Below the pieces are notes generated by a model. The model was not told the origin of the DNA. It did not search any database and worked only from the letters and a program-made list of their open reading frames with translations. A DNA stretch of 38,784 nt from assembly GCA_910577075.1 (NCBI GenBank), contig CAJTKV010000017.1:1-38784 (forward strand). The letters are read 5' to 3'. Position 1 is the stretch's first letter; every line of letters starts with the position of its first letter. Below are positions 7,608 through 16,332 of this stretch, in pieces. Both the position numbers and the translations under genes were made by a program. Source of the DNA: an uncultured Bacilli bacterium (GTDB lineage: Bacteria; Bacillota_I; Bacilli_A; RF39; UBA660).

Positions 7608-8534
7608 ATGAAGTATCTAAAATTGAGTTTAATGATAGTTATTACTTCGATTCTATCTTTTATGCCCGTTTATGCATTAGAAGAGAGAAATGAATCTAAT
7701 AACTTTGGCGTTAATAAAAAAGAAATAAAAATAACGAGTTCGAATAAGGAAAATGTAATGGCAACACCGTATGTCGATGCTTCGGAGAAAATCTATGATT
7801 ATGCGGATATTTTGACCGACCAAGAGGAAGAATATCTATATAAGAAAGTTCAAGAATTTATAAGTACGACAAATATGGATATGGTAATTTTAACAGATTC
7901 TAAGAGTTATAATTATGATAGTCAAAATGAGACTTATGCTACAGATTTTTATGATTACAATGACTTTGGTTTGAATCTAGAAAATTATAGTGGAGTTTTG
8001 CTCTATCGCAATGCCTATGAGTTAGACCCATACTATAATGTCTATATGTTTGGTAATGCTCAATTATATTATGATTTTGATAGAAGTGAGGAGATGCTAG
8101 ATGCAATCTATGACGATATGCGAAGTCAAAGTTATTTATCAGCTTTTGAAGACTTTGTCGATATCTATACGAACTTTTATGAAGATGGCATACCAAGTAG
8201 TATGAGAGATTATGACATAGATGAAATGGGATTTATGTATAAAAAATATAGTTATCCGTGGGGTTGGGCATTATTATTTTCCGGTATTATTTCCTTAATT
8301 TATGCTTCAATATTTATAGGCCGCAATAAGATGGTGAAGAAATCACGCGAAGCCCAAGATTACTTAGCAAAAGAGGATATTGATATCTATAAAACGGTTG
8401 ATCAATATTTGCGAAGTACGACAAGTTCCTATACAGTATCCCCTAGTAGTAGTTCTTCTGGAGGTGGCGGAGGCTTCTCATCAGGAGGTTCTAGTGGAAT
8501 GGGGCACTCAAGTGGTGGCGGTCGACACGGTTAG
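7608..8534 (+). CDS. TPM-domain membrane protein with Gly/Ser/His-rich tail
   Basis: 308-aa protein with a signal peptide (cleavage probably after VYA), an extracytoplasmic TPM domain (about 50-185, starting YVDASEKIYDYADILTDQEEEYL), a transmembrane helix around 220-240, and a tail made of SSSSGGGGGFSSGGSSG followed by a His-containing end, typical of TPM proteins. TPM domains occur in envelope proteins with roles in photosystem repair or membrane-protein handling elsewhere; here the role is unknown. GAGGGTGG precedes ATG 7608, which starts exactly at the signal peptide; the ATG at 7590 overlaps the previous gene. It forms an operon with the zinc-ribbon protein. Confidence 0.82.
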   Translation: MKYLKLSLMIVITSILSFMPVYALEERNESNNFGVNKKEIKITSSNKENVMATPYVDASEKIYDYADILTDQEEEYLYKKVQEFISTTNMDMVILTDSKSYNYDSQNETYATDFYDYNDFGLNLENYSGVLLYRNAYELDPYYNVYMFGNAQLYYDFDRSEEMLDAIYDDMRSQSYLSAFEDFVDIYTNFYEDGIPSSMRDYDIDEMGFMYKKYSYPWGWALLFSGIISLIYASIFIGRNKMVKKSREAQDYLAKEDIDIYKTVDQYLRSTTSSYTVSPSSSSSGGGGGFSSGGSSGMGHSSGGGRHG

Positions 8535-8582
8535 TCAACAAATTGAATTATTTTGTGATAAAATACCTAGTGAGGTGATAAA

Positions 8583-9678
8583 ATGGATATTCACGAATTA
8601 GAAGTTGGATATAATAATTATTTAAAAAACATTGAAGATATTGGGAGGTCACTTTGACGTCCTCGAAAAAAAGAGTGAACTGGAGAGCTTAGAAAAGGAA
8701 TTAAATGATCCAAGTGTATGGGAAGATGCCAAGAAGGCTAATGATATTTCTTTGAAAGTATCCAATATCAAGAAGGAAATTGATGAATATTATGCGATAG
8801 TAGATAGTATAAAAAGCAATTTAGAAATATTGGATTTGTTAAAAGTTGAAGAGGATTTAGAATTGCTAGAAAATTCGCGTACTGAATTCAAAGAAATAGA
8901 GGGACGCATTAAAGAATATGAAGTCAGATCTCTTTTAGATGGTGAATTTGATTCTACAAATTGCTATTTGGAAATACATCCCGGGGCAGGGGGAACAGAG
9001 TCATGCGATTGGGCTAATATGCTACTTCGAATGTATACGATGTTCTGTGATAAATTTGGCTTTAAATATCAGATTATCGATAAGCAAAATGGCGATGAAG
9101 CAGGAATTAAGAGCGTGATGCTTTATATTACAGGAGATCATTGCTATGGCTATTTAAAAAGTGAAATAGGAGTTCATAGATTGGTTAGAATATCACCATT
9201 TAATGCTGCAGGAAAAAGACAGACATCATTTGCGGCTGTGAATGTGACGCCAGAATTTGCAAGAGTAGGGGATATTGAAATTAAAGATGAAGATGTAAGA
9301 ATAGATGTATATCGCAGTAGTGGATGTGGTGGTCAAGGAGTAAATACGACCGATTCGGCAGTTAGAATTACTCATATTCCATCGGGAATTGTTGTCACTG
9401 TTCAAAACGAGAGAAGTCAGTTAAAAAACAAAGAAATTGCCTTTAATATTTTAAAGAATAAATTATATAGTATTGAAGTTGAAAAGAGAAATAGTGAAAT
9501 TAATGCTTTAAAGGGGAATGCCAATATTAATTTTGGAAGTCAGATAAGAAATTATGTTTTAGAACCTTATAGTTTGGTTAAAGACGTAAGAACAGAATGT
9601 GAATCAAATAATCCTAGTAAGGTTTTAGACGGAGAAATATATCCTTTTATAGAAGCATATTTAAGAATGAAGAGGTAG
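8583..9678 (+). CDS. prfB: Peptide chain release factor 2, programmed +1 frameshift
   Basis: RF2 ends translation at UGA and UAA. Reading starts at ATG 8583 (MDIHELEVGY), runs 24 codons to CTT (8652-8654) and meets an in-frame TGA (8655-8657) followed by C; GGGAGG at 8643-8648 provides the internal Shine-Dalgarno. Skipping T8655 continues in the +1 frame as DVLEKKSELE to 9678, giving 364 aa, the normal RF2 length. The anticodon-like SPF tripeptide is at about 204-206 and the catalytic GGQ at about 249-251. This is the classical autoregulated RF2 frameshift, not a broken gene. The start has GAGGTGA upstream. It is followed 2 nt later by the YitT-type gene. Confidence 0.96.
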
Positions 9679-9680
9679 GT

Positions 9681-10514
9681 ATGAAAAATTTAGTAAGATC
9701 TCTAAATGTAGTTATTGGATGTTTATTAGTTGCAATTAGTATAAATTTCTTTTTGATACCTAATAAACTTGTATCTTTTGGATTTGATGGTTTGGCTACA
9801 TTAATTTATTATTATAACCATGTTAGACCAGAGATAAATCTCTTAATAATGAATGTTATCGTTATTTTATTTGCATCTTTGTTTGTCTCTAAGGAAAAGA
9901 TAAGCTCATATTTATATCCTTCTTTGTTAATTCCAATATTTATGTTTGCTACAAGTTTTTTTGAAGGTATGATTAATTTAGAGATTCCGGAAACGATGCT
10001 AACGGTTATCGTAGCAGGCTTCCTAAGTGGCTATGGTTATAGTATGATTTATAAGGAAGGTTATCAAGCAGGAGTTACATTTTTAATAGAAGAATTGATT
10101 GGCAAAGCATTGCATTTTCCAAGTAAGATATATTCGTGGATTATAGACGTGATTATATTAGTATTTGTACTACTAGTATTTAACTACCAAATTATGTTAT
10201 ACTCTTTATTAGTGATTATTATTAATAAATATATAATTACTAAGGTGCGTTTTGGAATAAATGATTCTAAAATGTTTTATGTTATTACTTCTAAAGATAA
10301 AGAAGTTAAAAATTATATTATGCATGATTTAAAATATGAATTAACAGTTTTAGATGTTAAGGGTGGTTTTACTAAGAAAAAAAATCAAATATTGTTATCT
10401 GTTATATCGACAAATGATTATTATAAATTGAAAGAAGGTATCAAGATAATTGATCCTAATGCCTTCATAGCTATAACAGATACATATGATGTCGTTAATC
10501 GTAAATCGTTTTAG
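9681..10514 (+). CDS. YitT family membrane protein (DUF161 + DUF2179)
   Basis: 277 aa. Residues 1-195 hold about five transmembrane helices with YitT-type sequence (FFLIPNKLVSFGFDGLATL near the N-terminus; YKEGYQAGVTFLIEELIGK mid-way), and 200-277 form the soluble DUF2179 domain (SKMFYVITSKDKEVKNYIMH onward). The family is widespread in Firmicutes; transport has been suggested but no substrate is established. The ATG lies 2 nt after the prfB stop and its AGAGGTAGG ribosome site sits inside the prfB 3' end, so translation is probably coupled. Confidence 0.85.
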   Translation: MKNLVRSLNVVIGCLLVAISINFFLIPNKLVSFGFDGLATLIYYYNHVRPEINLLIMNVIVILFASLFVSKEKISSYLYPSLLIPIFMFATSFFEGMINLEIPETMLTVIVAGFLSGYGYSMIYKEGYQAGVTFLIEELIGKALHFPSKIYSWIIDVIILVFVLLVFNYQIMLYSLLVIIINKYIITKVRFGINDSKMFYVITSKDKEVKNYIMHDLKYELTVLDVKGGFTKKKNQILLSVISTNDYYKLKEGIKIIDPNAFIAITDTYDVVNRKSF

Positions 10515-10522
10515 GAGGATAT

Positions 10523-10978
10523 ATGAAGAGAACGAAAGTATTAATATTATGTTTGTCAGCCTTATTAGTTGCCGGATGCAGTGATACTAAGACAACTGTT
10601 AAACCTGATGATTTTAAAAAGGTTATGGGTGAATTTAAGTTAGATATTCAAGATCAAACAGAGACTGTTGACTATGCCGATGCTATTTATCGGGTAATTT
10701 CTGATACTTATGATTTAATTTACATAGATGGCAAAAAGAAATATGATATTGAAGGATTGTTTGTCGATCAGTGTAAAAATGTCATCGATGATATTGGAAC
10801 GGGAATAGGTACTTATAAGCAAGATACGGGTAGTGGATCTAACTGGGCAAAGTTGGAAATTACTACAGAAGATACTTATTATTATGTCTCATGGATAGGG
10901 GATACGTATATCTATATTAAAGGGCTTGAAGCTGATGCCAATAATTTTAGAGAAATTATTAAGAAATTAGGATATTAA
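10523..10978 (+). CDS. Small lipoprotein of unknown function
   Basis: 151-aa precursor with a lipoprotein signal peptide; the lipobox LVAGC makes Cys19 the lipidated residue. The mature part (about 130 aa) is acidic, contains YYYVSWIGDTYIYIK, and has one further cysteine. No known domain is recognised. AGGAGG lies 5-6 nt before the ATG, 8 nt after the YitT-type gene, so it closes the prfB-yitT operon. The terminator at 10966-10991 begins inside its last codons. Confidence 0.75.
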   Translation: MKRTKVLILCLSALLVAGCSDTKTTVKPDDFKKVMGEFKLDIQDQTETVDYADAIYRVISDTYDLIYIDGKKKYDIEGLFVDQCKNVIDDIGTGIGTYKQDTGSGSNWAKLEITTEDTYYYVSWIGDTYIYIKGLEADANNFREIIKKLGY

Positions 10979-10991
10979 TCCTAATTTTTTT
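10966..10991 (+). terminator. Terminator of the prfB operon
   Basis: ATTAGGAT, loop ATTA, ATCCTAAT (8-bp perfect stem), then six T residues. It overlaps the stop codon of the lipoprotein gene. Confidence 0.8.
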
Positions 10992-11074
10992 GTGTATAGT
11001 TGAGTGTAAATTGATGTTTTATTTTACATATTCAAATGATATTGTTGTAAAATATAATTGAGGAGTGGGCTAGC

Positions 11075-11524
11075 ATGCAAGAAACAATAAAAGGTTATAA
11101 TGGCGAAATTGACAGTATTAAGCTTGTTGTTGATAAATTAGTTACTAAGCAAAATTCTAGTGTGTTTGATAAGTTATGTAATATGGTTAATAACTTATTT
11201 AATAGAATGACTAATTACAATGCTAGCGAATTGACTCAGGATGATATTAAAGAACTAATAGCAGCATTTAAAAGAATGTTAGAGATAAGTATCACTTTGT
11301 ATAATTATCGCGAATATTTAATTGCCGTAGTAAATCAAAATATAAGTGATCTAGAAAATTTGCAAACAGAGCAAAAGAATACGGTAGAAAATAATTCTAC
11401 TCTAGATAGCCAACCGGCAGCAACGGCACCAGCTATCAATGATATAGAGGAAGTAAGTGCTGATAGTTTAAGCAATGTCGTATCATTGAATTTGACAAAT
11501 AATGATCAAAAAAATGCCGCATAG
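11075..11524 (+). CDS. Hypothetical helical protein, 149 aa
   Basis: Soluble protein: residues 1-105 look almost wholly alpha-helical (GEIDSIKLVVDKLVTKQ, then DIKELIAAFKRMLEIS), and the last 45 are a low-complexity Asn/Ser/Ala tail (SQPAATAPAINDIEE). No transmembrane segment and no recognised family. GAGGAGTGGG lies 5-6 nt before the ATG; TATAAT at 11053-11058 is very close to it. It precedes the Abi-like gene with a weak terminator between them, so a link is possible but unsupported. Confidence 0.6.
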   Translation: MQETIKGYNGEIDSIKLVVDKLVTKQNSSVFDKLCNMVNNLFNRMTNYNASELTQDDIKELIAAFKRMLEISITLYNYREYLIAVVNQNISDLENLQTEQKNTVENNSTLDSQPAATAPAINDIEEVSADSLSNVVSLNLTNNDQKNAA

Positions 11525-11533
11525 GTGTTTTTT
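11509..11533 (+). terminator. Weak terminator overlapping the end of the 11075 gene
   Basis: AAAAAATGCC pairs with GGTGTTTTTT (two G-T pairs) around loop GCATA, ending in a T run. Confidence 0.45.
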
Positions 11534-11545
11534 TCATATTATATT

Positions 11546-11580
11546 CACAAACTCGCTGTATATTTTTTATATGAGTTGTG
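11546..11580 (+). other. Hairpin upstream of the Abi gene
   Basis: CACAAACTC (11546-11554) pairs with GAGTTGTG (11573-11580) with one bulged A, and an inner ATAT/ATAT can extend the stem. It is not followed by a T run. TTCACA (11544-11549), 17 nt, TTATAT (11567-11572) could be a promoter overlapping it. It may be part of the mRNA leader, an operator, or part of a small RNA. Confidence 0.3.
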
Positions 11581-11604
11581 ATAAAATCGAAAATAGGTGA
11601 GACT

Positions 11605-12537
11605 ATGGGAGTAAAGATTTTTAAAACCTTAGATGAACAACTTGAAATATTGAGGGATAAAGGGTTAGTTATTGATGATGAAGAATATGCTAAAAAAATA
11701 ATTCTTCGTGAAAATTATTTCTTTTTAATGGGATATCGTCATTTATTTTTAAATCCGGATAATGATAGATGCTTTTTACCAAATACGAATTTTCGCGAAT
11801 TATATTCTCTGTTTTATTTTGATCGTCAGTTGCGAAATATAATGTTTAAAAATATTTTAATCATTGAAAATAATACGAAGAGTATATTTTCCTATATTTT
11901 ATCTCAAAAATATGGATATCGAGAAGCTGATTATTTGCGACCAAGTAACTATAATCAATCGCCAGATAAAGTCAAACAAGTTAATGACTTATTGAAGAAG
12001 ATGAAAAGACAGATAAGGGTTAATGGTGCTCAGCATGAGGCAACAAAGCATTACATAAATAAATATGGTTATATTCCTCTTTGGATTGTCGTTAAAGTAT
12101 TGTCATTTGGTATAACGAGTGAGTTATATACGATTATGAAGCCACAAGATCAAAGAGAAATTGCCAAGGAATATGATGTAGAGGCAGAACATCTATTGAC
12201 GTTCTTACCAATACTTTCTAATTATCGAAACCTTTGTGCTCATGAAGATATCCTGTTCGAACATCGCACTCAAAAAGAGATTCCAGATAATGTTTATCAT
12301 GCCTCATTAAATATTCCTGTAATAAATGGGGAATATATATATGGCAAGGGAGATTTATTCTCGGTAGTATTGATTTTTAAATATCTTCTATCTAAAGATG
12401 ATTTTAGATTGTTTATAAATGAAATTGCCTATGAAATAGATAGACTTGGCGGCAGACTTAATGTTATATCTATAGATATGGTATTAGATAGAATGGGATT
12501 TCCTAAAAATTATAAAGTACTTTTAGATATCGATTAG
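11605..12537 (+). CDS. AbiD/AbiF-like abortive-infection protein (Abi_2, HEPN)
   Basis: 310-aa protein of the Abi_2 family (AbiD, AbiF), predicted HEPN ribonucleases involved in phage defence. The N-terminus has the family's KIFKTLDEQLEILRDKGL; the core shows ENYFFLMGYRHLF and FYFDRQLRNIMFKNILIIE; the HEPN R-x4-H signature is R208-N209-x3-H213 in NYRNLCAHED. Length fits the family (about 300). I start at ATG 11605 (AGGTGA 5-6 nt upstream) rather than GTG 11578. It ends directly against the htrA ribosome site (TAGGAGG), so htrA may be cotranscribed. Recent work ties AbiF to an RNA antitoxin; whether the hairpin at 11546-11580 is relevant is speculative. Confidence 0.82.
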   Translation: MGVKIFKTLDEQLEILRDKGLVIDDEEYAKKIILRENYFFLMGYRHLFLNPDNDRCFLPNTNFRELYSLFYFDRQLRNIMFKNILIIENNTKSIFSYILSQKYGYREADYLRPSNYNQSPDKVKQVNDLLKKMKRQIRVNGAQHEATKHYINKYGYIPLWIVVKVLSFGITSELYTIMKPQDQREIAKEYDVEAEHLLTFLPILSNYRNLCAHEDILFEHRTQKEIPDNVYHASLNIPVINGEYIYGKGDLFSVVLIFKYLLSKDDFRLFINEIAYEIDRLGGRLNVISIDMVLDRMGFPKNYKVLLDID

Positions 12538-12546
12538 GAGGATTTT

Positions 12547-13692
12547 ATGGAAAGTGAAAATAAAAAAAGTAATAAGGGCTTGCAAGTATTAATAATAATA
12601 TTGGTTATTGCCTTAGGTATAACGATAATTGTAGATTTACTTATGAACTATGTACCACTTAAGGATTTGTTTTCTAAAACAGTTAATTATAATACTCAAA
12701 AGGAAGTAACAGTTACAGATAAGGGTATAGCAGATGCTGTTGAAAAATTATATGATGCTACAGTAATTGTAGAAGTTGGCAATGGAAATAAATTAGCTGG
12801 CTGGGGTAGTGGAGTTGTCTATAAGAAAGATGATAAATATGGTTATATTCTAACTAATCATCACGTAATAGATGAAGTAGAGGATATCATGATTGAATTT
12901 TCAGATGAGTCAACTGTTGAAGCAGAATTGATTGGCAGTGATGAGTATGCTGATATTGCGGTTTTAAGAGTACCTGTTAAAAGTATTAAGGCCGTTGCCG
13001 AAATTGGCAAGAGTAATGATGTTCGCGTAGGAGATACAGTATTTGCTGTAGGAACGCCTGTAAGTTTAGAATATTCATTTACTGTTACACGTGGAATTTT
13101 AAGTGGAAAAAATAGAATGGTTGAGATGACTAGTAGTAAGAGTAAGACAAGTAATTTCTTCGGTCAAAAGACGAGTGAATCTTGGTATATGAATTTACTT
13201 CAAATTGATGCCTCAATTAATTCGGGTAATAGTGGTGGTCCTCTTGCAAATTCTAATGGTGAAGTAATAGGTATAACTAATAGTAAACTATCTAGTTCAT
13301 ATTCACAAACAAGTATTGAAAATATGGGATTTGCAATTCCTATTGAAGATGCTTTAAGTGTTGCTCAAAAACTTATTGATAATAAAGGAAAAATTAAAAG
13401 ACCAGTTTTAGGTGTTACTATGACTAATGTTGAAGGAGCGTCATATTATGATCTAAAAATAAGTGATTCAATAAAAGAGGGAGCAGTAGTTGTCGATGTA
13501 TCTAAGGATTCAACAGCTGATGCGGCTGGATTAAAAAAGGGCGATGTTATAACGAAGTTAGATGATTATAATATTTCGGATTATGAATATCTAAAATATT
13601 ACCTATATCGTTATAATGTTGGCGATAAAGTAAAAATTACTTATAATAGAAATGGCAAGGAACATACAACAACTGTAACATTAAAAGGTTAG
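12547..13692 (+). CDS. htrA: HtrA/DegP-like membrane serine protease with PDZ domain
   Basis: 381-aa envelope quality-control protease. A signal anchor at about 12-33 leaves the catalytic domain outside. The triad is H106 (TNHHV), D136 (YADIAVL) and S229 (NSGNSGGPL); a single PDZ domain follows from about 285 (LGVTMTNVEG, then AAGLKKGDVITKLD). Length matches Bacillus HtrA-type proteins. It starts 9 nt after the Abi gene with AGGAGG 5-6 nt before the ATG. In Bacillus, an htrA paralogue lies next to walJ and rlmH near oriC; here those genes are 20 kb away. Confidence 0.93.
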   Translation: MESENKKSNKGLQVLIIILVIALGITIIVDLLMNYVPLKDLFSKTVNYNTQKEVTVTDKGIADAVEKLYDATVIVEVGNGNKLAGWGSGVVYKKDDKYGYILTNHHVIDEVEDIMIEFSDESTVEAELIGSDEYADIAVLRVPVKSIKAVAEIGKSNDVRVGDTVFAVGTPVSLEYSFTVTRGILSGKNRMVEMTSSKSKTSNFFGQKTSESWYMNLLQIDASINSGNSGGPLANSNGEVIGITNSKLSSSYSQTSIENMGFAIPIEDALSVAQKLIDNKGKIKRPVLGVTMTNVEGASYYDLKISDSIKEGAVVVDVSKDSTADAAGLKKGDVITKLDDYNISDYEYLKYYLYRYNVGDKVKITYNRNGKEHTTTVTLKG

Positions 13693-13717
13693 TTTTAATT
13701 GAAACTAATCTTTTTTT
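13687..13717 (+). terminator. Terminator of htrA
   Basis: GGTTAGTTTT pairs with GAAACTAATC (two G-T pairs), loop AATT, then seven T residues. The -35 element of the next gene lies inside the loop and 3' arm. Confidence 0.85.
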
Positions 13718-13727
13718 CCGCTATAAT
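13699..13727 (+). promoter_or_regulatory. Promoter of the 13748 gene, embedded in the htrA terminator
   Basis: TTGAAA (13699-13704), 17-nt spacer, TATAAT (13722-13727). The leader would be only about 14 nt. Confidence 0.65.
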
Positions 13728-13747
13728 ACTCTTTATAGGTGATGAAT

Positions 13748-15196
13748 ATGGATAATAAAGATGCAAATATACTATTGATAAGTGATGAAGACTACGAATA
13801 TGAAGTTTTAAAAGATGCCGGATATAAAAATGTTAAGAGGTTTACTTCAATGCTTAGATCTTATGAATATTTTAAGGATGAAGAGAGAAGAAGTGAAATA
13901 TTAGATAAGTTTGATATTGTCTTATTTGGATCTAGTGCAATTGGTTACAGGGATTGTGGAAAGTATAGAAATGATTGTTTACAATATGTCTTGGAAAATG
14001 ATATTCCCTATCTAAGTTTCTTTAGTAGTTCTTATGAAGATAAATTGTTTTATATATCGAAACCAAATATAACATCTATGGGTGTAGAAAAGGAAAGATT
14101 TATAAGCATTTTAAGTGATGTTATAAATGATGAATGTGAATTAAAGGGTGAAAGTATAGAATTACCTGAGATAACTATACAAGAAAAGATAATCCCTCAA
14201 AGAAGAGAGGATGTCAAAGTATTATTTTTAGGAATTTATATAGATGAAGAAAAGGTCGAAGAGTTCTTTAAGAATGAAGGATTTACTAATTATACTTATA
14301 GACGTGCTAATAATTTTTCATTAGATAGAAATATTGCTGAATTTCCAAAGTATGATTTAGTAATTGTCGATGATGGATTTAATGGGGCAATATCCCTTTT
14401 CCTTAAGGATTATCATGATTATCAAAAAGATAAGGATAATAATACTTTTATAGGTATTTATAAAGTGGGAAATACTAATTTGAGGGAAAATACGGTTTGG
14501 GGCTATACGACAGAAAATCCCGAATTTGAAAAGAAGATTAAGTATAGTTCAATAGGAAGTGATCATGAAGCTTTGATTCAATCTTTAAAATGTGTTTTAA
14601 AGATGTATGCTGAGTATAATCCTAATTTGAGTGGAGATGAATATCCATCAGAGGAGGAGTTAAATGAGCAGTATGAAGCAGATTATCAAAAACTCGTAGA
14701 TGAGAAAAATAGAATTGATAAGAAATTTATGAATGTCAGGGAAATATATAATCGTCTATTTGATTGTCGGGCATTTTTAAAAAAAGGTGTTAAAATTCCC
14801 CGTGTGGAAGGGTTAAAAATAGATATTCTTCAAGATGGAATGTCAATGGCCTTTATGGTAGGAGCAAGAGAAGCCGTAAGAGTAACTTTCAAAGATGAAG
14901 ATTTTAGAAGAGATAATGACGGAAAAATATTCTTTTATTTAGAGTATTTAAATAGTAATGGCAAGATGAAAACGGCAGAAAGACATGTCGTGAGTTGCTC
15001 TTATGTTTATCCCGATATAACAGATATAACTGATGAAGAGGCTAAGAAGATAGATGTCTTAACGACGAGAATTACTAATCTTTTGGCGCCAAAGATCAGG
15101 GAAATTAATACGGCTTTAGCAAAGAGGGAAAAAGAAGAACGAGAAAAAAGAAATAGAAATCATAGAAGACCCCAAAATAAGAAATATATGATATAA
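13748..15196 (+). CDS. Hypothetical protein with two Rossmann-like repeats
   Basis: 482-aa cytoplasmic protein, no transmembrane segment. Residues 7-105 (NILLISDEDYEYEVLKDAGY, later FDIVLFGSS) and about 155-255 (VKVLFLGIYIDEEKVEEFF, later YDLVIVDDG) look like two copies of an alpha/beta domain with the strand-helix order of response-regulator receivers or nucleotide-binding folds. A helical linker (about 300-340) and a C-terminal domain of about 120 aa follow, ending in a very basic RKR/HRR-rich tail that could contact nucleic acid. Start chosen at ATG 13748 for its AGGTGATG spacing. I do not recognise a family. Confidence 0.65.
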   Translation: MDNKDANILLISDEDYEYEVLKDAGYKNVKRFTSMLRSYEYFKDEERRSEILDKFDIVLFGSSAIGYRDCGKYRNDCLQYVLENDIPYLSFFSSSYEDKLFYISKPNITSMGVEKERFISILSDVINDECELKGESIELPEITIQEKIIPQRREDVKVLFLGIYIDEEKVEEFFKNEGFTNYTYRRANNFSLDRNIAEFPKYDLVIVDDGFNGAISLFLKDYHDYQKDKDNNTFIGIYKVGNTNLRENTVWGYTTENPEFEKKIKYSSIGSDHEALIQSLKCVLKMYAEYNPNLSGDEYPSEEELNEQYEADYQKLVDEKNRIDKKFMNVREIYNRLFDCRAFLKKGVKIPRVEGLKIDILQDGMSMAFMVGAREAVRVTFKDEDFRRDNDGKIFFYLEYLNSNGKMKTAERHVVSCSYVYPDITDITDEEAKKIDVLTTRITNLLAPKIREINTALAKREKEEREKRNRNHRRPQNKKYMI

Positions 15197-15221
15197 TACA
15201 TATTAGAGAGTAGGTAATAAA

Positions 15222-16328
15222 ATGGCACTTAAAGCTGGTATAGTTGGTTTACCTAATGTTGGAAAATCAACCCTTTTTAATGCAATAACAAAGAAAAATA
15301 TTTTGGCAGCAAATTATCCATTTGCAACAATTGATCCCAACGTTGGAGTAGTAACAGTTCCCGATCAGAGATTGGATTTTTTAACGGAGATGTATAAACC
15401 TAAATCCGTAGTTCCAACAGCTTATGAGTTTATCGATATAGCTGGTCTTGTTAAAGGAGCTAGTCAAGGTGAAGGTCTAGGAAATAAGTTTTTAAGTCAT
15501 ATTAGGGAAGTAGATGCAATTGTCGAGGTTGTTAGATGCTTTGAAGATAAAGAGATAACACATGTTGAAGGAGGTATTGATCCCGTACGTGATATTGAAA
15601 TCATCAATGTCGAGTTAATACTTGCCGATTTAGAAGTTTTAAATAATCGCATTGCTAAATTAGGCAAAAAGGTAACAATGACAAAAGATAAAAATGAGTT
15701 ATTGGAAATCGGTACATTGCAAAAATGTATTGCTAATTTGGAAAAGAATATACCACTTAGGTTAGTGGATTTTGATGAAAATGAATTAAATATCTTAAAG
15801 AATTTTTCCCTTATTACTTTAAAACCAATGATATATGCAGCAAATGTCAGTGAAGAGGATATTGCTTTAGGAAAAAATGAATATACTGAAAAAGTATCAG
15901 AATATGCCTCGAAAGAGGGTGCAGGAGTAATTGTAATGTGTGCCAAGATTGAAGCGGAACTTGCCGATATGCCTGATGAAGATAAAAAATTATTTATGGA
16001 AGATTTGGGAATAAAAAATAGTGGTTTAGATAAGCTTATTTTTGCCACTTATGATTTACTGGGTTTAGCAACATTCTTTACGGCCGGTGAAGATGAGTGT
16101 CGTGCTTGGACATTCAAAAAGGGAATGAAAGCCCCATCTTGTGCAGGAATTATTCATACAGATTTTGAGAAGGGATTTATCAAAGCTGAAGTAATGAGTT
16201 ATGAAGATTTAAGAGAACATGGGTCTGAGATAAAGGTAAAAGAAGCTGGGAAAGTTAGACTTGAAGGAAAAGAATATCTAATGCAAGATGGAGATATAGC
16301 ATATTTTAGATTCAATGTGACTAAATAG
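15222..16328 (+). CDS. ychF: Ribosome-binding ATPase/GTPase YchF (Obg-HflX superfamily)
   Basis: 368 aa, the family's normal length. G1 motif GLPNVGKST at 9-17; switch/G3 DIAGLVKGAS; the coiled-coil insert (about 130-200) and the C-terminal TGS domain (about 285-368, starting FFTAGEDECRAWTF) are in order. YchF binds the ribosome and prefers ATP. The -10 TATAAT at 15192-15197 overlaps the previous stop, and GAGTAGG precedes the ATG. A terminator follows at 16333-16369. In Bacillus ychF lies next to rpsF-ssb-rpsR, which here begins 2.5 kb downstream. Confidence 0.95.
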   Translation: MALKAGIVGLPNVGKSTLFNAITKKNILAANYPFATIDPNVGVVTVPDQRLDFLTEMYKPKSVVPTAYEFIDIAGLVKGASQGEGLGNKFLSHIREVDAIVEVVRCFEDKEITHVEGGIDPVRDIEIINVELILADLEVLNNRIAKLGKKVTMTKDKNELLEIGTLQKCIANLEKNIPLRLVDFDENELNILKNFSLITLKPMIYAANVSEEDIALGKNEYTEKVSEYASKEGAGVIVMCAKIEAELADMPDEDKKLFMEDLGIKNSGLDKLIFATYDLLGLATFFTAGEDECRAWTFKKGMKAPSCAGIIHTDFEKGFIKAEVMSYEDLREHGSEIKVKEAGKVRLEGKEYLMQDGDIAYFRFNVTK

Positions 16329-16332
16329 ATGT

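Noticed and set aside
8380..8601. Frame overlapping the TPM gene end and prfB start
   Set aside because: It arises from the repetitive Gly/Ser codons of the TPM tail read in another frame; no ribosome site.
8632..9678. prfB starting at 8632, or a frameshifted prfB pseudogene
   Set aside because: The upstream frame from 8583 plus the SD-like GGGAGG and CTT TGA C give a complete RF2 by programmed frameshift; the 8632 start has no ribosome site and would remove the conserved N-terminus.
15497..16048. Minus-strand frame inside ychF
   Set aside because: A shadow of ychF coding constraint, Ser/Ile-rich with no ribosome site.
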